This document shows, piece by piece, positions 43,947-53,403 of a stretch of 64,000 nt of DNA. How positions within the stretch are numbered: the first letter of the stretch is position 1; every line of letters starts with the position of its first letter. Source of the DNA: CATQHD01 sp965202675 (GTDB lineage Bacteria; Actinomycetota; Acidimicrobiia; Spongiisociales; Spongiisociaceae); the NCBI GenBank assembly GCA_965202675.1, contig OZ241842.1, positions 434,001-498,000 of the forward strand. Reading direction: 5' to 3'. Made by a program: the position numbers and the translations under genes. The notes beneath the pieces were generated by a model. That model was not told the origin of the DNA. It searched no databases and saw only the letters and a list, made by a program, of their open reading frames with translations.

Positions 43947-46694
43947 TCATTCGGTGTAGGGCCGGACCTCGACCACGAAGGAGTCGACGTCGCGGCTGAT
44001 GACTTCTATTTCGTCACCGTCCCGCCAGTACCATGCGTCATCGGGCTGCATTACATGGGCGGCGTCCCTGGCTTCGTATCCGTCGTCTCGGTCGAACAGG
44101 GGTCGCGTCCTGCGGTCGAGGCCGTAACAGTATCCGCGGTCGGGCAGGTCGCATCCGTAGACGGTCTGGTCGATGTGGTATATCTCCACGCCTTCCTCGA
44201 CGATGTCCTCATCGGCCCACCACAGATCGCCCTCGCCCCTGACCCGCACCCCCAGCGCCCTGTAGCTCAGGCGGTCGTCCGCCTCGTAGGGGACGATCAG
44301 CATCTGCAGGCCGTCGCCGCCGATCGGCTCCAGGGTGTACCGGGCGGTCGTGCCCGGGGTGTGGACCGCCACCTGGGAGGGGGGTATCCAACCGGCGGCG
44401 TAGCGGTTGAGGGCGTGGGTGCCCAACCCGGGCACGGGGGCGGACTGCACCGAGGAGCTCCAACCCATGATGTCCATCGGGTTGTCGTACTCCCAGACCT
44501 CCCCCCGGTACTCGGTCTCGCCGCTGAAAGAATGCGGCCAGCACAGGGCGTGGCCCATCTCGTGGGCCAGCACCGTCGGGTCGGTGAAGGCGCTCCCGTT
44601 GACCAGCACCGCCCGATGGTTGCCGGGGAAGGTGCGCTGGGAGAACAGCCCGCAACTGCCCTGCCCCAGGGGGCCGTCGTACCGGGCCCGGGAGCCCACC
44701 ACGATCACCACCCCGTCGGTGTCCGGCCCGCCGTCGGGGTAGCGGTTGAGCACCTCGCGGTAACAGCTCTGGTAGTAGTCAAAGGACAAGCCGACGGTTA
44801 CGACCCCGCCCGGCCGAAACATCGGCGTGTATAGGCCGCCCGAAAGCCACCGGAACCAGGGAGAAACCTGACTGTGGAACTTGTCGGCATAGTTGGAGGG
44901 GTTATGCCGAATATCCGGGTTCTCGGAGTAGTAACGCACCGATGGGGTGTTGCACAGCCAAACATCAAACCGATCCCCGGCGGACCCCGGCAGCGTGTAG
45001 GCGCGGGTAAACTCGGCGTGGGCGATCAGCTGTAACGGGTCGCCCGTATAGATGCCGTCCGGATCCGGCGGCAGCGCAGCGGCGGGGGTTGTGACGGTTG
45101 TAGTGGTCGTGGTGGCGGGAGCCGCCGACGCCGCCTCCCGCCATAACACAGCCGCGTCGCCCTCGGCCGACCCATCAGACCCGGCCTTGCCCAAAGTGGA
45201 TTGGTCCTCCAACACCAGCGATGAGCCCGAAGCCAGGCTGACATCCAGGTCCAGACGGGCCGAGTCCCCCGGGTTGCCCGACCGCGGGTCGGTCTGACGG
45301 AACGCCAGCTCAATCTTGCCCGACGCGTCCGTCTTATGCGCCCGCGTAGAAGAAGACGGAGACGACGAACTATTATCCCCGCCGGTGGTAATCGTAACCG
45401 CCGCCGCTACAATCACCGATTCGTCCTTCTTCGCTACCGAGTTACCGTCCTCGTCCACCACCTGAAGGGTGAACACCACCCACTCGCCGAACTCCACCGA
45501 ATTAGCACCCTCGGGCATGTCATCGGTAACCCGCAACCTCACCCCCGGCTTGGCAACCGTGATCCGTAAAGACGATCCCACCGTGTCGTCTGCGTCATAC
45601 TGATCACCCACCTCGCCGGTCCACGCCCATATTGTCGTCGACGCCAACCCGTCCGCGGTCAACTCCAAATCACCCGACGCATCGGTAGTCTTATCACCCA
45701 ACGCAATCTCACACACCCTCGAACCCCCCACCGCCGACACCCCATTCCCCGAACAACGCCCATCCGACCCGAACGCATCATCAGGAGCAGACGAGGAGAA
45801 CACATCCACCAACGAACCAGGCACTGCCATCAAACCCGAATCCCGCACCGAAACAGCCAACATCACCGGCTCATCCTCGGCTACCGACGACTTGCTCGCC
45901 TGAACTGTTAATCCTGCCGGACGAGCAACTGTATGCGCCAACATCCGCGCAATGAACACCGCCATCTGCGCCCGGGTAACCAAACGCCTAGGAGAAAACT
46001 GACCATCCGACGTACCTCGCGTAACCCCCAGCTCGAACATCCGCCGAATAGCCGAATACTCACTCCGTGTAACGCTGTCGATATCACCGAACATGTCATC
46101 ATCGGGATCAACATCCGCCAACTCGTCCGCGTCCGGCCCCAAAGCCCCCAAACCCAAACCGGCGCCCTTCTCCGCTGCAACCAGGAACGAATCCAACATC
46201 AAAGCCATCTGCGCCCGTGACACCAACGTGTTGGGACCAAACTCCGTCCCCCGCAACCCCAGCATGATATCCAAGGCCGCCATCTGATTGATCGCAGTAC
46301 GGGCCGATTCGAACAAACCGCCGATATCCGTAAAACCGTCGGCCGGGTTCGCCGGCAACGCAATCCCCGCCGGACCAGCCGCCCGCGACAAAAACAACGC
46401 CATCTGCCAACGCAACACCGGCGACCCCGGATCATAAGTAGTAGCCGTCCGACCCCGCGTCACCCCATAATGCGCCAAACAATTCACCGCATCCTCAGCA
46501 AACGACCCCTCCACATCAACCAAACCCACCGACTCCAACGCCGGACCCACACACGCCGAATATATCGCCTCGTTATCAGACACCCCCGCCGTCCCGCCCG
46601 CCGGACCCGCCCCCACCGCCAGCAACGAACCCACCAACCCCAACACCGAGACCGCAGCCAACCACGGCCGATGCATACCAGGCACAATCATCAT
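43947..46694 (-). CDS. SLH-anchored metzincin-like metalloprotease
   Basis: The secreted 915-aa protein has a signal peptide (AAVSVLGLVGSLLAVGAG), three SLH-type modules (about residues 50-280: TRGRTATTYDPGSPVLRWQM, FSPRRLVTRAQM) and Ig-like or Big-type modules. A Thr-rich linker leads to a catalytic domain with HEMGHALCWPHS (HExxHxxxxxH) and the Met-turn NPMDIMGW. These define a metzincin-type zinc protease. A C-terminal beta domain follows. It is a paralogue of the protein at 48535-52245. AGGAGAGG lies before ATG 46694. It probably acts at the cell wall or on host or neighbour proteins; the target is unknown. Confidence 0.85.
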   Translation of the reverse strand: MMIVPGMHRPWLAAVSVLGLVGSLLAVGAGPAGGTAGVSDNEAIYSACVGPALESVGLVDVEGSFAEDAVNCLAHYGVTRGRTATTYDPGSPVLRWQMALFLSRAAGPAGIALPANPADGFTDIGGLFESARTAINQMAALDIMLGLRGTEFGPNTLVSRAQMALMLDSFLVAAEKGAGLGLGALGPDADELADVDPDDDMFGDIDSVTRSEYSAIRRMFELGVTRGTSDGQFSPRRLVTRAQMAVFIARMLAHTVARPAGLTVQASKSSVAEDEPVMLAVSVRDSGLMAVPGSLVDVFSSSAPDDAFGSDGRCSGNGVSAVGGSRVCEIALGDKTTDASGDLELTADGLASTTIWAWTGEVGDQYDADDTVGSSLRITVAKPGVRLRVTDDMPEGANSVEFGEWVVFTLQVVDEDGNSVAKKDESVIVAAAVTITTGGDNSSSSPSSSTRAHKTDASGKIELAFRQTDPRSGNPGDSARLDLDVSLASGSSLVLEDQSTLGKAGSDGSAEGDAAVLWREAASAAPATTTTTTVTTPAAALPPDPDGIYTGDPLQLIAHAEFTRAYTLPGSAGDRFDVWLCNTPSVRYYSENPDIRHNPSNYADKFHSQVSPWFRWLSGGLYTPMFRPGGVVTVGLSFDYYQSCYREVLNRYPDGGPDTDGVVIVVGSRARYDGPLGQGSCGLFSQRTFPGNHRAVLVNGSAFTDPTVLAHEMGHALCWPHSFSGETEYRGEVWEYDNPMDIMGWSSSVQSAPVPGLGTHALNRYAAGWIPPSQVAVHTPGTTARYTLEPIGGDGLQMLIVPYEADDRLSYRALGVRVRGEGDLWWADEDIVEEGVEIYHIDQTVYGCDLPDRGYCYGLDRRTRPLFDRDDGYEARDAAHVMQPDDAWYWRDGDEIEVISRDVDSFVVEVRPYTE

Positions 46695-46810
46695 TGCCGG
46701 TCCTCTCCTGATTTCCTTCGTCTGATGCAACACTCAGCCAACCCCGGAGAAGGGGCTTCGCGCAAAAAGCAGAGGAATCGGCGGCTGGGTGGGGCTGTTG
46801 CCTTGAGTCG

Positions 46811-47258
46811 AGGTCGGGGCCCGACTGTAATCGGTGATTGCAAGCACAAGCCCCTTGCGAGGAGGGAACCGATGGCTTGAGATGATGTAACGATACGGTT
46901 GCATCTGCGGCAGTTTCGAGTGGTGCGGGTGTTGGAGGAAACGATCAGCCGGCTGGAGGTGGAGATCGAGTCGGGGTGGCCGGTGTCTCGGCGCCCGTCG
47001 TGCGGGTCCGAATGCAGCAGGGTGCATGACACCCGCCCGAAGCGGATCCGCGGCCTGACGATGTCCGGACGGCGGATGCCGCTGGTGTGGCAGCGGCGGC
47101 GGTTCGTGTGCGTCGACTGCGGGGCCCTGCACCTGGAGGAGCATCCCGAGTTCGAGGGGGGCCCGACCCGCCGCCTTGCCCGCCAAATCGCCGACGACGC
47201 CCGGGTGATGACCATCCCGGCAGCGGGGCGGCGCGAGGGCTGGGACGGCGCAAGGTGA
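46811..47258 (+). mobile_element. ISL3-like transposase remnant (copy 2)
   Basis: The copy has an intact N-terminal frame from about 46899: RVLEETISRLEVEIESGWPV, a zinc ribbon (RPSCGSEC and FVCVDCGA), HDTRPKRIRG and EEHPEFEGGPTRRLARQIADDARV. It ends at 47258 after 119 residues. Full ISL3 transposases have about 400 or more, so the catalytic DDE part is missing. It lies upstream of the metalloprotease gene on the opposite strand and may contribute part of its promoter region. Confidence 0.7.
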
Positions 47259-47401
47259 TCGCTCCGGCAGCCGCCTGGCCGGCCGCGCGCCGATCTCGCA
47301 CCGTTCCGCAACACGGCGGTGCAACATAGCGGGCCCCTATGACATCTTTCTCCGGCGGCGGACGGACTACCTTGGGGGGCCGCGGAGCAAAAGGAATCGA
47401 G

Positions 47402-48439
47402 ATGGCCCGATACGAGATGGGAGACCCGGCCCTCGACCGGGCCGTCACCGAGCTGGTCGAGCGGGCCGGGGGCGGCGGCGACCCGGATCTGATCGCCGAG
47501 ATAATCACCACCGCCCTGAAGCTGCAGCAGGACGGGACGGACCGCGGCCGGCTGAAGCTGTTCAACAGCGCCCTCAAGGAGATGCGCCACACGGCCAGGG
47601 TGTTCGGGGCCTGCGCCGACGCGCCCAAGGTGACCGTCTTCGGGTCGGCCCGCACCCGGCCCGGCCATCCCGACTACCGCCTGGCCCGCGACTTCGCCCG
47701 TTACATGTGGAAGCGCCGCGGCTGGATGGCGGTTACCGGCGCCGGCCCCGGAATAATGGAGGCGGCCAACCGGGGGGCCGGACGGGAGGGGTCGTTCGGC
47801 GTCAACATCCGGCTCCCGTTCGAGGCGGCGGCCAACCCCTACATCTCCGCCGACCGGCTCATCAACTACAAGTACTTCTTCACCCGCAAGCTCGGCTTCG
47901 TGATGGAGTCCCGCGCCTTCGCCGTCTTTCCCGGAGGGGTGGGCACCATGGACGAGGCCTTCGAGCTGCTCACCCTGATCCAGACGGGCAAGGCGCCCCT
48001 CCAGCCGATTGTCCTCATGGAGGAGGAACCCTCCTACTGGCCTGCCTGGCAGCGGTTCGTGACCGAGCAGCTGCTCGAGAAAGGGATGATCAACCCGCAC
48101 GACACCGGCCTGTACCGGGTGGTCAACCGGATCGAGGACGCCGCCGAGGAGATCTGCGGCTTCTACGCCAACTACCGTTCGCAGCGTTATGTGGAGGGGC
48201 GCCTGGTGATTCGCCTCCGCCTCCCGCCGACCGACCGCCAGATCGAGATGCTCAACGATGAGTTCTCCGACATCGTGTCCGAGGGCCGGATCGAACGCGC
48301 CGAACCCCATCCGGTTGAGATCCGCGACAGGGACGCCCTCGACTGCGCCCGGGTGCGCCTGGCCTTCGACCGGCGGAGCGCGGGGCGGCTGCGGACGATG
48401 TTCGACAAGCTCAACGGCTTCGCGTCCTCGGCCCCGTAA
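47402..48439 (+). CDS. LOG family protein (putative nucleotide 5'-monophosphate phosphoribohydrolase)
   Basis: The 345-aa protein has the LOG/lysine-decarboxylase-like signatures GAGPGIMEAANRGAG and VFPGGVGTMDEAFELL. LOG enzymes release free cytokinin bases or, in most bacteria, hydrolyse nucleoside monophosphates. The N-terminal and C-terminal extensions make it longer than classical LOG (about 190 aa) and resemble the PpnN-like long form. ATG 47402 follows AAAGGAATCGAG; a more upstream ATG at 47339 is less likely. It is flanked by the ISL3 remnant and converges on the RCC1/metzincin gene. Confidence 0.85.
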   Translation: MARYEMGDPALDRAVTELVERAGGGGDPDLIAEIITTALKLQQDGTDRGRLKLFNSALKEMRHTARVFGACADAPKVTVFGSARTRPGHPDYRLARDFARYMWKRRGWMAVTGAGPGIMEAANRGAGREGSFGVNIRLPFEAAANPYISADRLINYKYFFTRKLGFVMESRAFAVFPGGVGTMDEAFELLTLIQTGKAPLQPIVLMEEEPSYWPAWQRFVTEQLLEKGMINPHDTGLYRVVNRIEDAAEEICGFYANYRSQRYVEGRLVIRLRLPPTDRQIEMLNDEFSDIVSEGRIERAEPHPVEIRDRDALDCARVRLAFDRRSAGRLRTMFDKLNGFASSAP

Positions 48440-48534
48440 CCTGCGGCGGGGCCGGCGGCGGCTTCATCAGCTGACCGTCGTCCGCCGCGACGACTTCCGC
48501 CGCATCGAAGCGGGCCGCCTTGTCATAGCTTTTG

Positions 48535-51500
48535 TCAACCTCCTCTCCTCCAGGAAGGGGCGTCGAGCTGGCCGTATTCATTGTCCCCCCAGCAGACAAT
48601 GGCCCCGTCGGATCGCAGGCCGCATGCGTGGAAGCTGCCCGCGCTCACATCGGTGAACCTTCCCGTCGGGGCGTTCAGCTGGCCGTAATCGTTGTCCCCC
48701 CAGCAGACGACGGCCCCGCCGAGGCGGAGGCCGCAGGTGTGGCTCTGGCCGGAGGTGATCTTGGTGAACCTTCCCGCGGGGCCGTTCAGCTGGCCGTAAT
48801 CGTTGCCGCCCCAGCAGACGACCCTGCCCGAAGCGCTCCGGACGCCGCACGAGTGGTAGTCGCCCGCCGATACGTCCATGAAAACACCCGTCGGCGGCCT
48901 CGACTCCCCGAAGTCGTCGCCGCCCCAGCACTCGATATCGAAGGACAACCGGATTCCGCACGTGTGCTCTCCCCCGGCGGCCACCGCCCCGAAGCCGAAC
49001 GCGAACGGCGGCCTCGACTCCCCGGAGTCGTTTTTGCCCCAGCAGACGACCCAGCTGTAGGGGGTGACCCCGCACGAGTGGGTTACCCCCGCCGTCACTG
49101 CGGCGAAGCCCCCGGACGGCGCGTCTGCCTGCCCGTTGGAGTTGTAACCCCAGCAGACCGCCGTGCGGTCGGAGCGTATCCCGCAGGTGTGCCTCCATCC
49201 GGCCGACACCTGGGTGAAGCCCCCGGCCGGGGCATCCGACTGGCCGTCCTCGTTGCCGCCCCAGCAGGTAACGGCGCCGGTCAGCCGCAGCCCGCACGAG
49301 TGGAAATCGCCGGCTGACACGGCCGTGAACCTGGTCGGGGCCTCGGACCCTCCGTCCTCGTTGTCCCCCCAGCATTCGACGCTGCGGTCGGGTCGTATCC
49401 CGCAGGTGTGCCTCCATCCGGCTGCGATAACCGTGAACTCCCCCGAGATCGCTTCATCCGCTCCGTCCTCGTCGTTCCCCCAGCAGACCACGGTGCGGTC
49501 TGAGCGAATCCCGCAGGTGTGATAACCGCCCGCCGCCAACGAAACAAACCCGCCAACCGGCCCGTCCGCCTGCCCCTCGAAACCCCGCCCCCAGCAGACC
49601 ACCGTGCGGTCGGAGCGAATCCCGCAGGTGTGATAACCGCCCGCCGCCAACGAAACAAACCCGCCATCCGGCGCATCTGTCTGACCCTGCCCGCCGTCGC
49701 CCCAACAGACCACGGTGCGGTCGGAGCGAACTCCGCAGGTGTGATAACCGCCCGCCGCCACCGAAACAAACCCGCCATCCGGCGCATCTGTCCGGCCCTG
49801 CCCGCCGTCGCCCCAGCAGACCGCCTCGCCGCCGGTCCGGATGCCGCATGTATGGCTGATTCCGGCGGTCACCGCTGTGAAATTCCCCGACGGGGCGTCC
49901 GCCTCGCCGTCTTCGTTGCCGCCCCAGCATTCGACTGCCCCGCCGGTGCGGATCGCGCAGGCGTGGCGGCTGCCGGCGGCTACGGCGGTGAACTCCCCGG
50001 CGGGCGCCTCCAGCCGGCCGTGTTCGTCGTTGCCCCAGCAGGTAACCGCACCGCCGGGGCGGATGCCGCACGTAAAGCCGAAACCGGCCGCGACGTCGGT
50101 GAGCATCACCGTATCCGGAGGGGTCTCGGGTTCCGGCGGCGGGGGAGGTTCCGGATCGGGCTCGGGTTCGGGTTCGGGTTCCGGCGGCGGCGACGGGTCC
50201 GGCTCTCGGTTCGACCGGACCTCAACGACAAAGTCGTCCCCGCTGCGGCTGATCAGGCTTACCGACAGGCCTTCTTCGCCGCCGTATGACCAGCCTTCGT
50301 CCGGATCGTTTATTACATGAACGGCCCGCTCCGGGTCGTATCCGTCGTCTTCGTCGAAGAGCGGAACCGTTCGCCGTTCCAGGCCGGAGCAGTATCCGAA
50401 ATACGGGCGGTAGCAGCCGAAGAGGGACTGGTCTATCCGGTTTATCTCCACGCCCTCTTCGGGAATGCCGCGGTCGGCCCAATCCATATCACCCCCGCCT
50501 CTGGTTCTCGCTCCGAGGGCCCAGTAGCGGAGCCGGTCGCCTTCCTCCAGCAGCACGACCAGCATCTGGGTTCCCTGGCCGCCGATCGGAGACAATGTGT
50601 ACCGGGAGGTCGTTCCGGGGTTGTGCACCGCTATCCGGGAGGGGGGTATCCAGCCAGCTGCATAGCGGTTGATCGCCGAGGTTCCCAGAGTGGGCAAAGA
50701 TTCGGCCCGGGCGCCGTCGGACCACCCCATGATGTCCATGGGGTTGTCGTACTCCCAGATCCGCCCGCGCCGGTAGGTCTCGCCGCTGTAGGAGTGCGGC
50801 CAGCAGAGGGAGTGGCCTATCTCGTGGGTCAGCACCGTGGAATCTTCCACGGCCGAGGCGTTGATCAGCACCACCCGCCCGTTGCCCGGAAAACCCCGGT
50901 CGGATGCCGGACCGCAGCCGAACCCCCCCATCCCCAGCAACCCGCTGTCGTCCGACGGGTCGAAGACGATTATCACCGCCCCGTCCACCTCGGTCTGGCC
51001 GCCCTGGTAGCGGTCGTACACCGCGTAGCGGCAGCTCTGGTAGTAGTCGAAGGAAGGGCCGACGCTGACCGCCCCGCCCGCGCTGAACACCGGACGGTAC
51101 TGCCCGCCCGACGCCCAATCGAACCAGGGCTTCACCCGGCCTGTGAAATCGTCCGCATAGTCGGCCGGGCCGCTCCCGTTGCCCGCCGGTGTGTTGCATA
51201 TCCACACCTCCCAGCGGTCGCCTTCGGATCCCGGAAGCGAATAGGAGCGCCCGAACCGGGCATGGGCGATCAGCTGCAGCGGGTCGCCCGTATAGACGCC
51301 GTCCGGATCGGGCGGCAACGGCCGGCCGGCGCCGGCGGCGGGCGGTTTTTCCGCAGGGGGTTCCGGCGGAGGCGCTTCTTCGGGCGCCGGAGGCTCCTCG
51401 GCGGGCGGTTCTTCGGCGGGCGGATCCAGGGTGATGGGTCCGTCCGGCTGCACGCCGGTATGGCCCAGGGCGCGGATGATGAAGGAGGCCATCTGCCCCC

Positions 51501-52245
51501 TGGTAACGGCGCCGTAGGGATCGTAGGAGCCGTCCGCCCTTCCGCCCGCCACGCCCAGCTCGTACATGGCGTTGATCGCCCATTGCTCGGCGGCGGTAAC
51601 CACGTCGATGACGTCGGCGAATGAATCGTCTATGGGAACCGGCCTGCCGTTGCGGGTGATGGTCACTGCGCCGTTGATGGGTTCGACCGACACCCCGACC
51701 GGGGAATCCAGCGTGGTCAGCTCCAGCAGCCGCAGCAGGAACAGCGCCATATCGGTTCTGGTTACCAGCTGGTCGGGCGAGAAGGTGGTCGCCGTGGTGC
51801 CCGGCATCAACCCGAGAAAGGCGGCGGCGTTGATCGCGTTCCGGGCGGCGGCGCTCTGGTCGGCGATGTCATCGAAGCCCTGCTCGGGCGGATCGTCCAC
51901 TTCTTCTATCCCCGCCCGAGCGGCCGCCCTGGTCATGAAGAACGCCATCTGCCGCCTGGTCACCCTCCGGTCGGGGGCAAAGAGGCCGCCGCTCCCGGCC
52001 CCCAGGGTGATCTCGTAATAGGCGATGCATCCGATGTTGGCGGCGTGGGCGCTGCCATCCGCTACATCCGGGAACCGGAGGGCCGCCTGCTCCGCCGCCG
52101 CATCCTCGTCGGGGCAGGCCGGGTTGGGGCCTGCGGGCAACGCGGCGTCGGGCGCGCCGGGCGCCGCCCCGGCGGACAGGGCCGTCACGAGTAGGACGGC
52201 GGCCGCCGGCAGCAGCGCAGCGGCCGCCGTCCGTTTCGAGTTCAT
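48535..52245 (-). CDS. SLH-metzincin surface protein with 14 RCC1-like repeats
   Basis: The secreted 1,236-aa protein has a signal peptide (ALLPAAAVLLVTALSAG), three SLH modules (ITLGAGSGGLFAPDRRVTRRQM and others), and a Pro/Glu linker. The metzincin-like domain has HEIGHSLCWPHS and NPMDIMGW, nearly the same as in the protein at 43947-46694. After an acidic Pro/Glu linker it ends in 14 repeats of about 37 residues with paired cysteines (HTCGIR, VVCWGDN). RCC1-like repeats form seven-bladed propellers, so 14 could make two. The repeats probably bind a ligand that directs the protease. It is divergent to the TIGR03084-like gene. Confidence 0.87.
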   Translation of the reverse strand: MNSKRTAAAALLPAAAVLLVTALSAGAAPGAPDAALPAGPNPACPDEDAAAEQAALRFPDVADGSAHAANIGCIAYYEITLGAGSGGLFAPDRRVTRRQMAFFMTRAAARAGIEEVDDPPEQGFDDIADQSAAARNAINAAAFLGLMPGTTATTFSPDQLVTRTDMALFLLRLLELTTLDSPVGVSVEPINGAVTITRNGRPVPIDDSFADVIDVVTAAEQWAINAMYELGVAGGRADGSYDPYGAVTRGQMASFIIRALGHTGVQPDGPITLDPPAEEPPAEEPPAPEEAPPPEPPAEKPPAAGAGRPLPPDPDGVYTGDPLQLIAHARFGRSYSLPGSEGDRWEVWICNTPAGNGSGPADYADDFTGRVKPWFDWASGGQYRPVFSAGGAVSVGPSFDYYQSCRYAVYDRYQGGQTEVDGAVIIVFDPSDDSGLLGMGGFGCGPASDRGFPGNGRVVLINASAVEDSTVLTHEIGHSLCWPHSYSGETYRRGRIWEYDNPMDIMGWSDGARAESLPTLGTSAINRYAAGWIPPSRIAVHNPGTTSRYTLSPIGGQGTQMLVVLLEEGDRLRYWALGARTRGGGDMDWADRGIPEEGVEINRIDQSLFGCYRPYFGYCSGLERRTVPLFDEDDGYDPERAVHVINDPDEGWSYGGEEGLSVSLISRSGDDFVVEVRSNREPDPSPPPEPEPEPEPDPEPPPPPEPETPPDTVMLTDVAAGFGFTCGIRPGGAVTCWGNDEHGRLEAPAGEFTAVAAGSRHACAIRTGGAVECWGGNEDGEADAPSGNFTAVTAGISHTCGIRTGGEAVCWGDGGQGRTDAPDGGFVSVAAGGYHTCGVRSDRTVVCWGDGGQGQTDAPDGGFVSLAAGGYHTCGIRSDRTVVCWGRGFEGQADGPVGGFVSLAAGGYHTCGIRSDRTVVCWGNDEDGADEAISGEFTVIAAGWRHTCGIRPDRSVECWGDNEDGGSEAPTRFTAVSAGDFHSCGLRLTGAVTCWGGNEDGQSDAPAGGFTQVSAGWRHTCGIRSDRTAVCWGYNSNGQADAPSGGFAAVTAGVTHSCGVTPYSWVVCWGKNDSGESRPPFAFGFGAVAAGGEHTCGIRLSFDIECWGGDDFGESRPPTGVFMDVSAGDYHSCGVRSASGRVVCWGGNDYGQLNGPAGRFTKITSGQSHTCGLRLGGAVVCWGDNDYGQLNAPTGRFTDVSAGSFHACGLRSDGAIVCWGDNEYGQLDAPSWRRGG
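48550..50100 (-). repeat. Intragenic repeat array encoding RCC1-like units
   Basis: Units of about 111 bp encode the 14 RCC1-like repeats. Those at 49500-49800 are nearly identical at DNA level (shared stretch CAGGTGTGATAACCGCCCGC three times), so the number of units could change by recombination. Confidence 0.8.
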
Positions 52246-52432
52246 CGAGCCGAGATTTCCTTTCGATTCGGAGCGGGTCGAACGCAGGGCCCAATGTACC
52301 GGGCGGGTGAGACAAGCTCCGGACCCCGGACGTTCGGCGAACCGGCCCGGCCTATATCGACCGTGCGGACGGAGCCGGTATAACGCCCCGCGCGGCCGAT
52401 CGGCGGCGGGCTTGGTAGCGGGTTTCGTGTAG

Positions 52433-52438
52433 TAGAAT
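52433..52438 (+). promoter_or_regulatory. -10 box before the TIGR03084-like gene
   Basis: TAGAAT ends 7 nt before GTG 52446. There is no ribosome binding site. It is a probable leaderless promoter. Confidence 0.55.
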
Positions 52439-52445
52439 CCGGTTC

Positions 52446-53180
52446 GTGCGAGATATATTGTCGGATCTGGTGGCCGAGCAGCAGCAGCTCGATCAGTTCC
52501 TCCAGGGGGTGCAGGTGCGCGACTGGGGCATCCCCACCTCCGACGGCTGGGACATCCGGGACACCGTGTCCCACCTCGCCCACATCGAGGAGTACTCCTA
52601 CGACGCGCTGACCGAGGACGGGGCGATGCTGTCCCACCTCGACGATTACGAGACCTTCGACGATTTCACGGAGTCGGGCGTCGAGCGGGGCCGGGAGATG
52701 CGCCCCCAGGACGTGATCGAATGGTGGCGCCTGGGAAGGGCCAAGGTGGTGGACGCCCTGAGCCGCGCCGAGGCCCGCGACCGGGTTCCCTGGTTCTACG
52801 CCCCCATGTCGGCCCGCAGTTTCGCCACCCTGAGGATGGCCGATACCTGGGCGCACGGCCTCGACATCCACGACGCGGTGGGCGGGGAGCTGCAGGACAC
52901 CGAGCGCCTCCGCCACATCATCGTGATCATCCAGAAGATACTGCCCTGGGCGTTCGAGCAGGCCGGCTTCGAGTACACCGCCCCGGTGCGCATCGAAGGC
53001 ATCGGGCCCATGTACGCCAAGTACGCGGCCGGCCCCGAGGACACCGACCAGCTCATCAGGGGCCCGGCCGGCGAGATCTGCCGCGTCGCCCTCCAGCGCC
53101 TCCACCCCGACGACGCCGATAACCTCATAGTCCAGGGCGAGGCCGCCGAGACAGCCCTGCGGGTAATGCGCACGTATTGA
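52446..53180 (+). CDS. TIGR03084-type mycothiol-dependent/DinB-fold protein
   Basis: The 244-aa protein has the DinB/maleylpyruvate-isomerase-like fold: LVAEQQQLDQFL, DGWDIRDTVSHLAHIEEYS and RMADTWAHGLDIHDAVG. The histidines in HLAHIEE and HGLDIHD fit a metal site. Actinobacterial members often use mycothiol as cofactor; the substrate is unknown. It has a GTG start and a -10 box 7 nt upstream. The gene is divergent from the RCC1/metzincin gene and followed by lhr. Confidence 0.85.
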   Translation: MRDILSDLVAEQQQLDQFLQGVQVRDWGIPTSDGWDIRDTVSHLAHIEEYSYDALTEDGAMLSHLDDYETFDDFTESGVERGREMRPQDVIEWWRLGRAKVVDALSRAEARDRVPWFYAPMSARSFATLRMADTWAHGLDIHDAVGGELQDTERLRHIIVIIQKILPWAFEQAGFEYTAPVRIEGIGPMYAKYAAGPEDTDQLIRGPAGEICRVALQRLHPDDADNLIVQGEAAETALRVMRTY

Positions 53181-53389
53181 ACGCGTATTGAATTGAATCC
53201 GGCCGCCGCCGTCCGCAGCCGCCGAAAATCGTTCCGATCCGCTCCGCATCGGGGTTTCCCCCGTCCCCGCGGCCGTATTCCACATACCATCCCCAAGCCA
53301 TCCCCAGGGTATGTGGATAAATCTGTGGAAAAGCAGGGCGCGGCCGGGGGGTTTCGGTGCGGGCCGGGCAGTGTGTCACACCGGGGCTG

Positions 53390-53395
53390 TACCCT
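53390..53395 (+). promoter_or_regulatory. -10 box before lhr
   Basis: TACCCT ends 8 nt before ATG 53404 with no ribosome binding site in between. It is a weak candidate for a leaderless start. Confidence 0.35.
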
Positions 53396-53403
53396 GGCCG
53401 GGC

